A stretch of 57,011 nucleotides of DNA, from positions 1 to 57,011 of the forward strand of contig CALXRU010000011.1 in the NCBI GenBank assembly GCA_944390935.1, read 5' to 3'. A program made the position numbers and the translations under genes. This document shows, piece by piece, positions 33,257 to 44,047 of this stretch (positions within the stretch are counted from its first letter, which is position 1; the number at the start of each line of letters is the position of its first letter). The notes beneath the pieces are model-generated. The model saw only the letters and a program-made list of their open reading frames with translations, made no database searches and was not told the origin of the DNA. Origin of the DNA: Acidaminococcaceae bacterium. GTDB lineage: Bacteria > Bacillota > Negativicutes > Acidaminococcales > Acidaminococcaceae.

Positions 33257-34378
33257 CTACTTCTCCAAATAAAATTTTTCAATCTTTTTTATTTCAGTTT
33301 TTATATCATAACCGGCCTTTTTTATTTCATCTGTCATATCTTTTCTTATATAATTTCTATTTGATAAAATTTGTTTTGCCCAATGTTTCGGAGCTTCTTT
33401 TAATGAAATAAAATCAACCAAATCGGTAATCTTAACTTCGTTTGTAATTACATCAGACAAATAAGATTTTAAACCTATACATTGCGCCTCTATAGCAACT
33501 AACGGAAGTCCCTCAAAATGTGAAGGAAACACAAAACAATCCATAGCCTGCATTAAATCAGGCACATCATTACGCATGCCTAAAAACAAAACTTTGTTTT
33601 CTATATTTAGATTCTTTACTTGTTCTTTGGCTTTAATTAAAAATTCATCATCATTCACGCTACTGCCCACTAGCATTAAAACAGATGCTGGCTCTATTTT
33701 TTGCAACTCATAAAACACATTTATTAAAAATTCGTGATTTTTTTGATACGCAAAACGCCCTACATGACCAACAACAAATTTATTTTCTATATTTAAAGAT
33801 TTTCTTAAATTATCACGTTTTTCTGAATCAAATTTATAATTTTTACTATTAATTGCATTATGGATTACTGTAAATTTTCTATTCTTTCCAAACATCCACT
33901 CCCCTGCTTTTTGCGAACATGCCCAATAATCAGTTGCACTAAATTTCAAAAGAATTTTGTTAAAGGCAACAAGTACTTTCCTTAAAATGCCTGGTTCATT
34001 CTCATATCCAGCATTATGAGAATGTATTATCCTTACCGGTATTCCAAAAATTTTTGCTATAAACAGAGGAAAGACATAAACCAAACTATTAGAATTTAAA
34101 ACTATAGCTTTATAAATTTTGCTAATCTTTTTTAATAACTGAATCCATTGCCAATAATGTCTTAGTGGATTTTTATGTCTGGAGCATATGTTGTAAATTA
34201 AACTGCCGCTATTAATAATTTTTTCTTCTTCAACAATCTTATATTCGCCTGTAATATTCACAAAATCATATTCTATTTTATTTCTGTCAATATTATCAAA
34301 TTGTTGAAGTAAATAAGTTTCTAAACCGCCCCAGTTTTTGGTCATGCCAATTTGAAGAACTTTTACCATTTCAGTCAT
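33257..34378 (-). CDS. Glycosyltransferase family 4
   Basis: 373 aa, GT-B fold. The N-terminal GGLETYLLQQF loop, the linker-region VGHVGRFAYQKNHEFLI and the C-terminal nucleotide-sugar motif PSHFEGLPLVAIEAQ (the E-x7-E pair) are classical GT4 features. It would add one sugar to the repeat unit at the cytoplasmic face. It overlaps the GT2 gene by 4 bp (ATGA), so the two are coupled. Confidence 0.88.
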   Translation of the reverse strand: MTEMVKVLQIGMTKNWGGLETYLLQQFDNIDRNKIEYDFVNITGEYKIVEEEKIINSGSLIYNICSRHKNPLRHYWQWIQLLKKISKIYKAIVLNSNSLVYVFPLFIAKIFGIPVRIIHSHNAGYENEPGILRKVLVAFNKILLKFSATDYWACSQKAGEWMFGKNRKFTVIHNAINSKNYKFDSEKRDNLRKSLNIENKFVVGHVGRFAYQKNHEFLINVFYELQKIEPASVLMLVGSSVNDDEFLIKAKEQVKNLNIENKVLFLGMRNDVPDLMQAMDCFVFPSHFEGLPLVAIEAQCIGLKSYLSDVITNEVKITDLVDFISLKEAPKHWAKQILSNRNYIRKDMTDEIKKAGYDIKTEIKKIEKFYLEK

Positions 34379-35427
34379 TTTATCCTCGCAAAAATTATAG
34401 GAAATCGTGATTTTATAAAACTAATAAATTTTACGAATTCTATAAATAAAAATTCATTTTTCCCTTTCAATAATTTAATCATTATTTTTTCTTTTAAACT
34501 TATCTGATTAAATTGAAAATTATAAAATTTTCCAAATAGTGCTGTCTTTTTAATATTTTTTATAAATCTTTTTATATCATCACTTTTAATATTTCTTTCA
34601 ACTTCAGAATATACATATCTGTTATATAGCAAAAATAGAATCTCCATACTATTTTGATCTTTTATATTAAATTTTTCTAAAAACTGCTCAAAAGCTTCTA
34701 CTTTCATTACATGCAATTTAAAATAATCTTTTTGTTTTTTACTTGATAAACTATTTTCATTATTTAACTTTCTATAATGATAGCCATTAAAACTTATACA
34801 TTGCATATTATTAATATAATTAATATATTGTATATTAAAATCAAAATCTTCATTCATTGCCAAAATATTATTAAATTTGACGGTGTTATTTTTAATAATA
34901 TTAAGCTTATAAAAACTATTCCACACATATCCAAATAATGGATATCGCTCTAATTTTATAGACTCTTTTAAAATATCCTTTTGGTCATCACAGAATTGAT
35001 CTGCACATTGACAAATTTTTACATATTCTAATTCATTTTTTAAGTTAAAATACTCTTCAAATACACTATATTTTAAGTAATCAATATTTTTATCTTTTAA
35101 ATGTTCATAAACCGTTTCTAATAACTTTTCTTCTAAATAATCATCAGCATCAAGAAATGTTATATAAACTCCTTTAGCTAAACGTATACCATAATTTCTA
35201 GTATCTGCAACGCCTAAATTTTGCTTATTCTTTTTTAAAACTATTCTTTTGTCATTTTTTAATTTTTCACAAATGCTATAACTGCTATCTTTTGAACAAT
35301 CGTCTATAATTATCAATTCAAATTTAGTAAAAGTTTGATTTAAAACGCTATTTATAGATTGTTCTATATATTTTTCAGCATTATAAACAGGCATAATTAT
35401 TGAAAAAAACGGTGTTTGATTATTCAT
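34375..35427 (-). CDS. Glycosyltransferase family 2
   Basis: 350 aa, GT-A fold. The start FFSIIMPVYNAEKYIEQSINSVLNQTF, IIIDDCSKDSS and the metal-binding DxD-type FLDADDYLEEKL define the family. The C-terminal 130 residues are poorly conserved and probably hold the acceptor site. Very AT-rich DNA. Confidence 0.88.
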   Translation of the reverse strand: MNNQTPFFSIIMPVYNAEKYIEQSINSVLNQTFTKFELIIIDDCSKDSSYSICEKLKNDKRIVLKKNKQNLGVADTRNYGIRLAKGVYITFLDADDYLEEKLLETVYEHLKDKNIDYLKYSVFEEYFNLKNELEYVKICQCADQFCDDQKDILKESIKLERYPLFGYVWNSFYKLNIIKNNTVKFNNILAMNEDFDFNIQYINYINNMQCISFNGYHYRKLNNENSLSSKKQKDYFKLHVMKVEAFEQFLEKFNIKDQNSMEILFLLYNRYVYSEVERNIKSDDIKRFIKNIKKTALFGKFYNFQFNQISLKEKIMIKLLKGKNEFLFIEFVKFISFIKSRFPIIFARIK

Positions 35428-35434
35428 TAGGCCT

Positions 35435-36196
35435 TTACCTAAACTTTCTTTTCAAAAACTCTACAATCTTCTTCGGCCAGTTTTGTTTTTCTAAAAACAC
35501 TACCGGCATTTCTTTTACTTTTAACTGCTGTTTTTCAAGCCATACGTTTAAAAGGCGCTCCGATATAAAACCAAATACCCTTGCTTCGTATTGGTTGTAA
35601 CCGGATATATCTATCCTTTTTTCCAGTTCAAAAAGTATGCTAAAAAGCCATCTGCAATATTCATCAAAAAGCTGCTTTTTCATAACAAGCATATTTAATA
35701 TATGCAGCTTTGTCCTGCCCATTACTTTTGTAAAGGCTTCGCTGTATTCCGGGTAAAGTTCTGCTATTATTTTTTCTGTTTCGTCTAAATCATATTTGTT
35801 ATGTGCATGTTCATACTGGCTGCGTACTGTTTCTATGTAATAGTTACGTTTTACCGGCAGTATTACATCATACTCTTGCAGCAGTTTTTCATAGTCCTGG
35901 CGTTTTAAGATGGCAGCTTTTTTCTTTTCCAGATCATTGCCATGGATATTTTTATCTGCAAAATACCTGCGGTAATGGCATAAGCCTATATAGTCACAAT
36001 CTAAATTTTTCCATGCCCAGTAAAGACCTGTAAGTTCGCAGTAATTAGCGTTTTTGGCAGAGATGTTATCTCCAGTGTTATCGCCTAAGTAACCTAAATC
36101 TTCTTTGCCTTCCCTGCCTACATGTATTGGCAAGTAGATATCGTCATCAGGCATCCAGTATTTTTTATGTGCTGCTACAAGTATTTTTATATCCAC
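35435..36196 (-). CDS. DUF4422 glycosyltransferase-like protein
   Basis: 253 aa. It matches the DUF4422 family of surface-polysaccharide loci: ILVAAHKKYWMP near the N terminus, YCELTGLYWAWKN and DYIGLCHYRRYF. It is presumed to transfer a sugar; association with glf here makes galactofuranose a reasonable but unproven donor. The only usable start is GTG 36196, with GGAG 13 bases upstream. Its base composition is clearly less AT-rich than the genes on both sides. Confidence 0.8.
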   Translation of the reverse strand: MDIKILVAAHKKYWMPDDDIYLPIHVGREGKEDLGYLGDNTGDNISAKNANYCELTGLYWAWKNLDCDYIGLCHYRRYFADKNIHGNDLEKKKAAILKRQDYEKLLQEYDVILPVKRNYYIETVRSQYEHAHNKYDLDETEKIIAELYPEYSEAFTKVMGRTKLHILNMLVMKKQLFDEYCRWLFSILFELEKRIDISGYNQYEARVFGFISERLLNVWLEKQQLKVKEMPVVFLEKQNWPKKIVEFLKRKFR

Positions 36197-36218
36197 TTAT
36201 TTTATATAACTCCTTTTC

Positions 36219-37244
36219 TCAAACAATTTTCTTTAATAAAGGAATTCGTTTTAGAATTTTCACTGCTAGTAAACTTAATAAAAATACAAACAATACTCCA
36301 ACGCTTCTCCAAATTATAGAGTGATTGGAAAAATGCAATATTTTAGGTAGCTTTATAACAAATATCATATGAACTAAATAAATTCCAAATGTATAATTTG
36401 TTATTTCTTTAACATTTACTTTTTTTAGCAAACTTGATAATTTAAATTTAAAAATATCATATTGGAAAAACACAAAAACAGCGATTGAATATGCTACTGT
36501 GGGGAGAAGCATTACCCCCCCCAAAGTATTTATGATTTTTCCTTCTTCTAACGACCAGAACAAAACCGTTACAATTCTACTGATTAATCCACAAAAACCT
36601 AAAATATATATTGCCACTCTTTGCTTTACGTTAAACTTAAAACTATTAACCAACAAATAACCAATCACCGGATATATTAAAAAGCCTCCACATACAGGAG
36701 CTGTAAATCCATAATTAAACGGCAACTTAGTTATATTAATAATCAAAGGTACAATAGATACGGTAATTAATCCATAATATAAAATATATTTTAAAATTTT
36801 TATTCTTTGTTCTTTAGTTGTATAACTAAAAGCAGGAATACTTAAATATATTGAAAATAATGGTATAAAAAACCAATAAACTCCTTGTGCTTTTGTATTA
36901 ATAATCAAATCGAAAATTTCTATAATACTTTTATCTCTATTGGTTTTAGAAAAAATCACCCATGCTACAGACCAAAACAAAAATGGTATTACGGTTCTTT
37001 TAAATCTTTTAATAAAATAAGTTCTAGTATCATACTTATCCTTATAATCAAACAATGTAACACCAGTTATCATAAAAAATACCGGAACCGCAAAATAAAA
37101 AATACATTCGATAAAAACGCTTGTTATCCAATATCTTTCATAAGAAAATGACCAAAAACAGCCATTGCAATGCAAAGCAATTACAGCAATACAACAAAAA
37201 ACATTAAGATAATCTATATAGTCAATACGTTTATCGTCATTCAT
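36219..37244 (-). CDS. Membrane acyltransferase family 3 (polysaccharide O-acetyltransferase)
   Basis: 341 aa, about ten membrane helices. The Acyl_transf_3 start is DYIDYLNVFCCIAVIALHCNG (catalytic-type His in ALHC), then PVFFMITGVTLF and FIKRFKRTVIPFLFWS. It likely acetylates a sugar of the repeat unit or mature polymer. A G8 tract in the coding strand (plus-strand C36515-C36522, around codons 241-243: TTG GGG GGG GTA) keeps the frame open in this sequence, but gaining or losing one G would truncate the protein at about 70% of its length. It starts 1 bp after glf. Confidence 0.85.
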   Translation of the reverse strand: MNDDKRIDYIDYLNVFCCIAVIALHCNGCFWSFSYERYWITSVFIECIFYFAVPVFFMITGVTLFDYKDKYDTRTYFIKRFKRTVIPFLFWSVAWVIFSKTNRDKSIIEIFDLIINTKAQGVYWFFIPLFSIYLSIPAFSYTTKEQRIKILKYILYYGLITVSIVPLIINITKLPFNYGFTAPVCGGFLIYPVIGYLLVNSFKFNVKQRVAIYILGFCGLISRIVTVLFWSLEEGKIINTLGGVMLLPTVAYSIAVFVFFQYDIFKFKLSSLLKKVNVKEITNYTFGIYLVHMIFVIKLPKILHFSNHSIIWRSVGVLFVFLLSLLAVKILKRIPLLKKIV

Positions 37245-37245
37245 A

Positions 37246-38343
37246 TTAATCTAATTCCGATTCAACAATGTTTAATGCGCTTTCTATTACTTTATCCATG
37301 TCGTAATATTTATATTCGCCTAACCTGCCGCCAAAGATTACGTTCTTTTCTTTGTCGGCAAGTTCTTTATATTTAACATACAGCTCTTGGTTTTTATCGT
37401 CGTTGACCGGATAGTAGGCTTCTTCTCCCAATTTCCAGTCCTGCGGATATTCTTTGGTTATATACGTTACCGGCTGTTTGCCAAATTCAAAGTGCTTGTG
37501 TTCTATTATTCTGGTATAAGGCCTTTTGCTGTCTGTAAAGTTCATTACTGCTACGCCCTGATAGTTTTCCTGTTCCAATCTTTCGGTTTCAAATTTTAAA
37601 CCGCGGTATTCAAGATGTCCTAACTGATAGTTAAAGTATTCATCTATAGCACCTGTATAGATTACTTTTTCCGCTATTTTCTGGTCTTTATCAAAGCAGA
37701 TGTTATAGTCGCAGTTAAGTTCTACATCTATGCCTTCAAGCATTTTTTCGATTATTTTGTTATAGCCACCGATAGGAATACCCTGATATCTATCGTTGAA
37801 ATAGTTGTTATCATAGGTATAGCGTACAGGAAGGCGTTTTATAATAAAAGCGGGCAGTTCTGTACATTTTCTGCCCCATTGTTTTTCGGTATAACCTTTG
37901 ATAAGTTTGGTATAGATATCTGTACCTACCAAACTGATTGCCTGTTCTTCAAGATTTTTAGGCTGATTGGTAATAGCTTGTTTTTGTTCGTTGATTATTG
38001 CTTCTGCCTGCTGCGGTGTGCTGATACCCCACATTTTACTAAAGGTATTCATATTAAAAGGCAGGTTATATATTTCTCCGTTATAGTTAGCGACGGGGCT
38101 GTTGATGTAATTATTAAATTCAGCAAATTGGTTGACATAATCCCATACTTTTTTATTGCTGGTATGGAAGATATGAGCACCGTATTTGTGGATGTTGATG
38201 CCGTCTTTATGCTCGCAGTAAATATTGCCGCCGATATGGTTTCGTCTATCTACTACAAGGCATTTTTTACCTTGCTTTTTAGCTTCATGTGCAAATACGC
38301 TCCCAAAAAGTCCACTTCCAGCTATTAAATAATCATATTTCAT
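37246..38343 (-). CDS. glf: UDP-galactopyranose mutase
   Basis: 365 aa. It is an FAD enzyme that interconverts UDP-galactopyranose and UDP-galactofuranose. Seen are the dinucleotide-binding start YDYLIAGSGLFGSVFAHEA, the GGNIYCEHKDGINIHKYGAHIFHTSN block, EKQWGRKCTELP, VIYTGAIDEYF and the flavin-site IFGGRLGEYKYYDMD. It supplies galactofuranose for the surface polysaccharide, a clear clue to the product's chemistry. AGGAG precedes the ATG. Confidence 0.96.
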   Translation of the reverse strand: MKYDYLIAGSGLFGSVFAHEAKKQGKKCLVVDRRNHIGGNIYCEHKDGINIHKYGAHIFHTSNKKVWDYVNQFAEFNNYINSPVANYNGEIYNLPFNMNTFSKMWGISTPQQAEAIINEQKQAITNQPKNLEEQAISLVGTDIYTKLIKGYTEKQWGRKCTELPAFIIKRLPVRYTYDNNYFNDRYQGIPIGGYNKIIEKMLEGIDVELNCDYNICFDKDQKIAEKVIYTGAIDEYFNYQLGHLEYRGLKFETERLEQENYQGVAVMNFTDSKRPYTRIIEHKHFEFGKQPVTYITKEYPQDWKLGEEAYYPVNDDKNQELYVKYKELADKEKNVIFGGRLGEYKYYDMDKVIESALNIVESELD

Positions 38344-38416
38344 CTCTAATATCTCTCCTAAATTATTTTGTAAAAAATAAAGTATCTATAGCCGATACTT
38401 TGAGTAACTTAATTCT

Positions 38417-39847
38417 TTAATATGCACCCTTACATTGCAGAACTATCTTGCCCGTCCTCCATAACAGCATTACATCAAGCCATACGCTCCAGTTACGCAC
38501 GTACCAACTATCTAATAATACCCTCTGTGAATAGCTTGTATTATTTCTGCCGCTTACCTGCCACATGCCGGTAATGCCCGGTTTTACCATCAGATATTCG
38601 TTGATGTATTCTCCGTATCTTACCATTTCATCCCTTATTATCGGGCGTGGCCCTACCAGGCTCATTTCCCCTTTCAGTACGTTGAATATCTGCGGCAATT
38701 CGTCTAAACTTGTCTTGCGTAAAAATGCCCCGCTCTTTGTGATGCGCGGGTCATTCTTTAACTTAAAATCTTTCTCCCATTCTGCTTTTGCTTCCGGGTC
38801 TGTTTTTAACAGCTCTTCTAAACGCTCTTTGGCGTCTATACACATACTGCGGAATTTATAGCAGTTAAATTCTTTGCCGTTTTTGCCTATGCGCCTGTGT
38901 TTAAAGATTACCGGTCCCGGTGAGTCTTTATATATCCATAATGCTATTACTATAAGTATTGGGCTTATTGCTATTGTGCCTATTATAGTCAGCACGTAGT
39001 CGAAGATTGTTTTTATCCATCTGTTTATTGGCTTTGCAAGGTTGTTTTTAAGCCTTAACAGCATCAGCTTTTCGTTGAACAGGCTTTCTGCTTCTATGCC
39101 TCCCATTGGTACTCCTACAAGGTTTGGTATTACACCCATGCTTTTTACTAAGGGCTGTACTTTGTAGATTAGTTTTGTAAGTTTACCTTGTTCTAACCCT
39201 GGCGCTGCTATAAAGACGTGGTTAATGTTGTATTTTGCTATTACTTGTTCTGCATCGCTGAATTTGCCAAGCACAGGGTAGTTTTCTAATATTCCTTTTT
39301 CTACTTGGTTGTCTTCAAGTAAGCCTATTATTTTATAGCCCATGCCGGCGTCGTTTTTGATGCCTTGTACAAGTAGTTCTGCTGTTTTGCCTGCGCCTAT
39401 TATTAATACAGGTATTTGCAATAACTGGTATTTTTCGAGTATCTTTTTTACTATGTAGCGGAAGATTACAAGCAGTATAAAGCTCAATATCCAGAATACT
39501 GCGATAAACATTCTTGAGGTTGAGCCTGCTATGCGCGCTATATAGAGTAATATGATAATACTTGTAACAGCGTAGCAGCTGGTGATAAAGAGTTTTTGTA
39601 TTATCTGCCAGAACTGAGCACGGCGGTTATAGAGCTGTTCTATATTTAAGAAGATGAGATAAAGTAAGGGGAATACTATCCAAAAGTTGAGCCAGGAGAT
39701 ATGCAGGCTGGTGTTGCCTGTATACCAGTTGCGGAAGTTAAAGGCAAGGCTTTCGGCGCAGACGATAGCAAGGTAGTCGATAAATACAAGGACTACCGGC
39801 AAGATAAGGTTGGTATATTTGTTAATGCCTTCCAGTTTTTCTGACAA
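38417..39847 (-). CDS. wbaP: WbaP-like undecaprenyl-phosphate sugar-1-phosphate transferase
   Basis: 476 aa. It is the initiating enzyme that loads the first sugar phosphate onto undecaprenyl phosphate. Five N-terminal membrane segments and a nucleotide-binding-like middle (LIIGAGKTAELLVQGI, GYKIIGLLEDN) precede the catalytic polyprenyl-phosphotransferase domain: GPVIFKHRRIGKNGKEFNCYKFRSM, LRKTSLDELPQIFNVLKGEMSLVGPRP, KPGITGMWQVSGRN. Its length and architecture fit WbaP/CpsE rather than minimal WcaJ-type enzymes; galactose or glucose is the likely sugar. It starts at TTG 39847 (GGAG ten bases upstream), which may limit expression. It is the first gene of the locus. Confidence 0.9.
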   Translation of the reverse strand: MSEKLEGINKYTNLILPVVLVFIDYLAIVCAESLAFNFRNWYTGNTSLHISWLNFWIVFPLLYLIFLNIEQLYNRRAQFWQIIQKLFITSCYAVTSIIILLYIARIAGSTSRMFIAVFWILSFILLVIFRYIVKKILEKYQLLQIPVLIIGAGKTAELLVQGIKNDAGMGYKIIGLLEDNQVEKGILENYPVLGKFSDAEQVIAKYNINHVFIAAPGLEQGKLTKLIYKVQPLVKSMGVIPNLVGVPMGGIEAESLFNEKLMLLRLKNNLAKPINRWIKTIFDYVLTIIGTIAISPILIVIALWIYKDSPGPVIFKHRRIGKNGKEFNCYKFRSMCIDAKERLEELLKTDPEAKAEWEKDFKLKNDPRITKSGAFLRKTSLDELPQIFNVLKGEMSLVGPRPIIRDEMVRYGEYINEYLMVKPGITGMWQVSGRNNTSYSQRVLLDSWYVRNWSVWLDVMLLWRTGKIVLQCKGAY

Positions 39848-39918
39848 TTTTACGATTCTCCACTTTTCGTTGACTTTAAAAAAATTTATAATTTTATTTT
39901 ACAATAGTTTATGATGTT

Positions 39919-39946
39919 ATTATAGCATACGTTTACCCCCCCGCAA
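39919..39946 (-). promoter_or_regulatory. Polysaccharide-locus promoter with a G7 tract
   Basis: -10 TATAAT (39919-39924). The best -35 is TTGCGG (39941-39946) at a 16-bp spacer. A run of seven G (C39936-C39942 on the plus strand) fills the junction of the -35 and the spacer. One extra G would give the optimal 17-bp spacing from TTGC. Confidence 0.6.
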
Positions 39947-39947
39947 G

Positions 39948-40151
39948 ACATTTCGGTTAGCGTAAGTCGTACTTTTACTGGTCTTGGGGAAACTTTTTTC
40001 CTACCGGTAGTTTATGGTTGGCCAACCACTTTACGGTAATATTTACTCCCCACTGTGCGTGGTTAAAAGCGCGCCACCCTAATTTTTGGCAGAAAAAATT
40101 ACCAGTTAGCTTAACCTGACAAGGGGGCTTTAAAAATTTTTACTTAAACGC
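39948..40151. other. Gene-less upstream region of the polysaccharide locus
   Basis: No reading frame is supported. It contains a perfect 14-bp palindrome TGGTTGGCCAACCA (40015-40028) and a smaller CTACCGGTAG (40001-40010), which could be binding sites. I looked for an ops/JUMPstart element (GGCGGTAG) and did not find one. Confidence 0.4.
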
Positions 40152-40187
40152 AAACAACCCCGTTTACTTTCGTAAACGGGGTTGTTT
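40152..40187. terminator. Bidirectional-type terminator after leuA
   Basis: A perfect 16-bp stem AAACAACCCCGTTTAC/GTAAACGGGGTTGTTT with a TTTC loop. It follows the leuA stop on the minus strand by about 50 bp. Confidence 0.75.
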
Positions 40188-40238
40188 ATAGTTACTTTAC
40201 TGCTGATATTTACTTTTTATTGCTTGGTTATTTACTTA

Positions 40239-41939
<1,701 letters not shown>

Positions 41940-41966
41940 TTTAAATAACCTCCGTTCTTTTGTTCT

Positions 41967-42254
41967 GAGCGGAGAAACAAAAATCCCCGCTCCCTACTAA
42001 AGCATAGGGGCGGGGAATAATTCCACGCGGTACCACCCTAATTCAGCCGCAGGTGCGGCCCTCAGCAGCCTCTAACAAGGCCCGGCTTAATAACGCTGCC
42101 ACACGTCCGGCCCTACATATCGGGCAGGCAACTCCGGGATGAGCTATACATAAACTTTAGCCGCTGCCTCGCACCAACCGGCAGCTCTCTTACGGCGTTA
42201 CGGTTCATCTTGTTCCCTTCACAGTCTTTAAGGTGAATGTTTTTTAAGTTGTTA
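41967..42254 (-). promoter_or_regulatory. Leucine T-box riboswitch of leuA
   Basis: The conserved T-box AGGGTGGTACCGCG is on the minus strand (plus 42026-42039), followed by a terminator CCCCGCCCCTA..TAGGGAGCGGGG-ATTTTTG (41979-42015). In stem I the specifier position reads CTC followed by A (plus 42141-42143, in TATAGCTCATCC). Uncharged tRNA-Leu(GAG) would pair with CUC and allow read-through into leuA. An AGAGAGCTGCCGGTTGGTGCGAGGCAGC stretch (split arms) forms the stem-I apex region. Confidence 0.93.
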
Positions 42255-42260
42255 CAATTT

Positions 42261-42289
42261 ATTATAAATACTCAGCGTTTTTCTGTCAA
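42261..42289 (-). promoter_or_regulatory. leuA T-box promoter
   Basis: TTGACA (42284-42289), 17 bp, TATAAT (42261-42266): perfect consensus, starting six bases after the cstA stop codon. Confidence 0.9.
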
Positions 42290-42294
42290 GACGT

Positions 42295-44010
42295 TTAATC
42301 CTGTTTTTGGATGCTGGCTTTGGATTTATTTACGGAATAAATGGTTTCGAACGCAACCAGCACGGAAAGGATTACCAGAATAACGGAAACAACCGGTACA
42401 GCGGGGTGGCCAAGGCCGAGAACCCAGCCGTCGTAAATGCTGAGCATAAGCGCCCAGTTTGACATTAAGAACATCAACACCGCCGGGATGCAGGCCGCCA
42501 TCCAAACTTTGGATTCGCGGCGGGTGTTGTACAGCCAGATGCTGATACCAATCAGCGCCAGCGCAGCCAAAAGCTGGTTGGAAGCGCCGAAGGTGTTCCA
42601 GAAGGTTTTCCACGCCGGAATGACATTGCCTTTGGCGTCCGTCATGGTCTGGAAGATGAAGAAGATAGGCACTGCGGAAGTGAGCGCCGTACCGAGGATT
42701 TTGCCCTTCGTATCGCGCCAGCCGGTAAGTTCTTCGATAACATAGCGGCCAAGGCGGGTGCAGACGTCAAGGGTATCGTAAACGAAGGTAGTAAACGCCA
42801 TCAGGCCAAAGCTGATGCCGAAAGCAGCCGGGATGCCGATAAGTTCCATAAAGCTGCCGATGCCCATAGCGTAAATAAAGTTAGGCGCTTTGTGGATGAG
42901 TTCGGAATCCTGCGCCAGAATCATAACGCAGACGATGGATACAACCGCAACCATGCCTTCCAGCAGCATTGCGCCATAGCCGATAGCGGTAGCGTCGGTT
43001 TCTTTAGCCAGCTGCTTGCTGCTGGTACCGGAAGATACCAGTGCATGGAAGCCCGAGCAAGCGCCGCACGCAATGGTGATAAACAAAATCGGGAACATCG
43101 GCGTCCAGAAATGTTCGCCCAAAGTGCCGTCCGGGTTCAGGTTGGTAAATGCCGGATAGTTGATTTCGTAACCGCCAAACATAATGCCGATAGCGGCAAC
43201 AACAAGGGCAATGTACAGGAAGTAACCGCCCAGCGCGCCGCGCGGCTGCAACAGGAGCCACATCGGCATCATAGCCGCAACAAGGCAGTAAACCAAAATC
43301 AAAACGCCCCAAACCTTCTGCGCCGTTGCCGGGTCAGAAACAGGCAGGCTGAGCGGCAGGGATTGACCTGCCCAGATAGCAACGCCAACCAGCGGCAGGA
43401 AGATGCAGACCGCAAGGTTTTCCTTTAATCCGCCAAAGCGCATTAAAAGGCCCATAATAATAGGCAGCGCCAGATACATGGCAGAAGAACTTGCAATGCC
43501 CGCACCGGAAACAACTTCGCCGTTTTCCAGCGTTACGTTGCCGACAAAGGACGACGCGGTAATATCGGTAAACGCTACAATAACGTAAACCAGCGTAATC
43601 CATACAAATATCATAAACAAAATCCACGCGCGCTGCGATACGTTAAGGCGCACAACTTCGGTAATGGATTTGGCTTTGTGGCGCACGGAGGCAACAAGGC
43701 TGCCCATATCGTGAATACCGCCGATAAAAATACAGCCAAGGATTACCCATAACAGTGCCGGCGCCCAGCCGTAAATTACCGCTGCCAAAATAGGCCCGTT
43801 AATAGGCCCTGCCGCCGCAATGGCGGAAAAATGCTGGCCAAGCAGCATGCCCTTTTTAGCAGGCACATAGTCTACGCCGTCTTCCATTTCAACAGAAGGC
43901 ACGGGATTTTTGTCATCAAGCTTAAAAACAGTGTTGGCAAGAAACTTGCCGTAGGTAAAATACGCGGCTAATAAAATCAGCGCGCTTGCCACTACAATAA
44001 ACAGTACCAA
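42295..44010 (-). CDS. cstA: CstA-family carbon starvation protein / pyruvate transporter
   Basis: 571 aa, about sixteen membrane segments. CstA landmarks are KKGMLLGQHFSAIAAAGPINGPILAA, GGIHDMGSLVASVRHKAKSI, ACGACSGFHALVSSGTSSKQL and GYGAMLLEGMVAVVSI. Members import pyruvate or peptides; the substrate cannot be read from sequence. It starts at TTG 44010, supported by GGGAGGA seven bases upstream. It lies 37 bp after the CorC-like gene and could be in its transcript. Confidence 0.92.
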   Translation of the reverse strand: MVLFIVVASALILLAAYFTYGKFLANTVFKLDDKNPVPSVEMEDGVDYVPAKKGMLLGQHFSAIAAAGPINGPILAAVIYGWAPALLWVILGCIFIGGIHDMGSLVASVRHKAKSITEVVRLNVSQRAWILFMIFVWITLVYVIVAFTDITASSFVGNVTLENGEVVSGAGIASSSAMYLALPIIMGLLMRFGGLKENLAVCIFLPLVGVAIWAGQSLPLSLPVSDPATAQKVWGVLILVYCLVAAMMPMWLLLQPRGALGGYFLYIALVVAAIGIMFGGYEINYPAFTNLNPDGTLGEHFWTPMFPILFITIACGACSGFHALVSSGTSSKQLAKETDATAIGYGAMLLEGMVAVVSIVCVMILAQDSELIHKAPNFIYAMGIGSFMELIGIPAAFGISFGLMAFTTFVYDTLDVCTRLGRYVIEELTGWRDTKGKILGTALTSAVPIFFIFQTMTDAKGNVIPAWKTFWNTFGASNQLLAALALIGISIWLYNTRRESKVWMAACIPAVLMFLMSNWALMLSIYDGWVLGLGHPAVPVVSVILVILSVLVAFETIYSVNKSKASIQKQD

Positions 44011-44047
44011 TTGCGATTCCTCCCATCATCATGGCGTCGTTGCCATT

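Noticed and set aside
28084..39847. JUMPstart/ops element in front of the polysaccharide locus
   Set aside because: I looked for GGCGGTAG-type sequence between 39850 and 40150 on both strands and saw none.
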